Below are positions 5,807 through 6,770 of a DNA stretch of 6,770 nt, piece by piece. The stretch covers positions 1 to 6,770 of the forward strand of contig USDZ01000093.1 in the NCBI GenBank assembly GCA_900553525.1, written 5' to 3'. Under the pieces are notes generated by a model. That model was not told the origin of the DNA and did no database searches. It worked only from the letters and a program-made list of their open reading frames with translations. Position 1 is the first letter of the stretch. Each line of letters opens with the position of its first letter. The translations under genes were made by a program, and so were the position numbers. Origin of the DNA: an uncultured Oscillospiraceae bacterium. Its GTDB lineage: Bacteria > Bacillota > Clostridia > Oscillospirales > Acutalibacteraceae.

Positions 5807-6770
5807 ATGTCATCCAGAGAAAAACAATATAATGTCCTCAAGCTGCGCCTGTATCCAACCTCAGAGCAAGCAGAACTTTTTGAAAAGACCTTTGGCTGCT
5901 GCCGCTATCTCTGGAACCAGATGCTGGCTGACCAGCAGCGGTTTTATTTGGAGACTGGCGTCCACTTCATCCCTACCCCGGCAAAATACAAAAAGGGAGC
6001 CCCTTTTCTAAAAGAAGTGGATAATCAGGCACTCATTCAGGAGCACAACCAGTTGTCCCGGGCGTTCCGTTTATTTTTTCAAAACCCGGAGGCTTTTGGG
6101 CATCCCAATTTTAAGCGAAAAAAAGATGACCGGGACTCCTTCACCGCCTGCAATCATGTGTTTACTTCCGGCCCGACCATTTATACCACGCGGGACGGCA
6201 TCCGCATGACCAAGGCAGGAATGATTCGGGCCGTCTTTCCACGCCGCCCGCAAAACGGGTGGAAACTCAAGCGCGTCACAGTGGAAAAGGCCCGGACGGG
6301 CCGCTATTACGCTTATGTCCTGTATGAAAGCCTGGTACAGTCGCCGGAGCCGGTCCTTCCCGTTCCGGAGCGCACCCTGGGGCTGAAATATTCCCTGCGC
6401 CACTTTTATGTGGACGACCAGGGCAACAGGGCTGATCCACCCCGCTGGCTGAAACAGTCCCAGGAAAAGCTGGTGCATCTTCAGCGGCGTCTGAACCGAA
6501 TGCAGCCTGGCTCGAAAAATTATGAGGAAGCCGTACTGAAATACCGCCTGCTTCATGAGCACATCGCCAATCAGCGCAGAGACTTCCTCCACAAGGAATC
6601 CCGACGGATAGCCAACGCCTGGGATGCCGTATGTGTGAGGGGCGACGATCTGGGTGCGATGACGGACACGCTGATTCAGGCCGGGAGCGCCGTAAAGGAG
6701 GCGGGGTTTGGGATGTTCCGGGAAATGCTGTGCTACAAGCTGGCCCGCCAGGGAAAAGCATTTATACAGG
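5807..6770 (+). CDS. tnpB: TnpB-family protein with altered RuvC active site (3' end beyond window)
   Basis: TnpB proteins are RNA-guided nucleases of IS200/IS605 and IS607 elements. The 321 visible residues fit the family: KLRLYPTSEQAELFEKTFG (12-30), CRYLWNQML (32-40), a beta-rich wedge region with SFTACN (111-116) and WKLKRVTVEK (152-161), then PPRWLKQSQEKLVHLQRRL (211-229), GSKN, and IANQRRDFLHK (253-263). In RuvC-I the family's GxD motif is replaced: TLGLKYSLRHFYVDDQG has Lys194 at the catalytic Asp. RuvC-II reads VCVRGDDLGAM instead of the usual VxEDL, so the Glu is Asp280 or lost. The zinc finger and RuvC-III lie beyond the edge. The frame is open throughout, so this is not simple decay; a nuclease-dead, TldR-like DNA-binding role is plausible. 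The ATG start has GGAGG (5790-5794) 12 nt upstream, a rather long gap; no other in-frame start exists nearby. Any guide RNA would be expected at or after the unseen 3' end. Confidence 0.88.
   Translation, partial: MSSREKQYNVLKLRLYPTSEQAELFEKTFGCCRYLWNQMLADQQRFYLETGVHFIPTPAKYKKGAPFLKEVDNQALIQEHNQLSRAFRLFFQNPEAFGHPNFKRKKDDRDSFTACNHVFTSGPTIYTTRDGIRMTKAGMIRAVFPRRPQNGWKLKRVTVEKARTGRYYAYVLYESLVQSPEPVLPVPERTLGLKYSLRHFYVDDQGNRADPPRWLKQSQEKLVHLQRRLNRMQPGSKNYEEAVLKYRLLHEHIANQRRDFLHKESRRIANAWDAVCVRGDDLGAMTDTLIQAGSAVKEAGFGMFREMLCYKLARQGKAFIQ

Noticed and set aside
6071..6761. Minus-strand frames of 161 and 173 codons
   Set aside because: They are antisense shadows of tnpB, whose plus-strand translation matches the TnpB family along its length.

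Overview
The window most likely comes from a spore-forming, fairly GC-rich member of the Clostridia. An Oscillospiraceae-type gut anaerobe is my best guess. The evidence is a clear spoIIID gene, Gram-positive ribosome binding sites, two TTG starts, and TnpB/serine-recombinase proteins of clostridial character. No rRNA, tRNA or CRISPR array is visible.

Left part (1-2780): a LarA-family (nickel-pincer racemase/epimerase) gene runs leftward off the window. A LacI-family repressor gene runs divergently to the right. They are separated by a very AT-rich spacer of about 366 bp that holds candidate promoters for both genes and several palindromes. The simplest reading is a hydroxy-acid or sugar-acid utilisation unit controlled by its divergent LacI-type regulator.

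Middle part (2781-4504): spoIIID, encoding the mother-cell sporulation regulator, probably starts at a TTG codon behind a sigma-E-like promoter. It faces a membrane-anchored HtrA/DegP-like serine protease gene on the opposite strand. A perfect 36-bp palindrome between them can terminate transcription, best for the protease gene.

Right part (4505-6770): the protease upstream region contains a 166-bp, MITE-like, full-length imperfect palindrome flanked by TA, then an orphan rho-independent terminator. A small serine recombinase of the invertase/resolvase type (TTG start, strong Shine-Dalgarno) follows. After 196 bp comes a TnpB-family gene that runs off the right edge. The 196-bp gap contains two related hairpins in inverted orientation, with reverse-complementary central dinucleotides (GT and AC), so they could be recombination sites or interacting RNA hairpins. 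The TnpB protein has Lys where the first RuvC catalytic Asp should be, so it is probably nuclease-inactive although the reading frame is open throughout the visible part. A serine recombinase paired with a probably nuclease-dead TnpB is the most interesting feature of the window.
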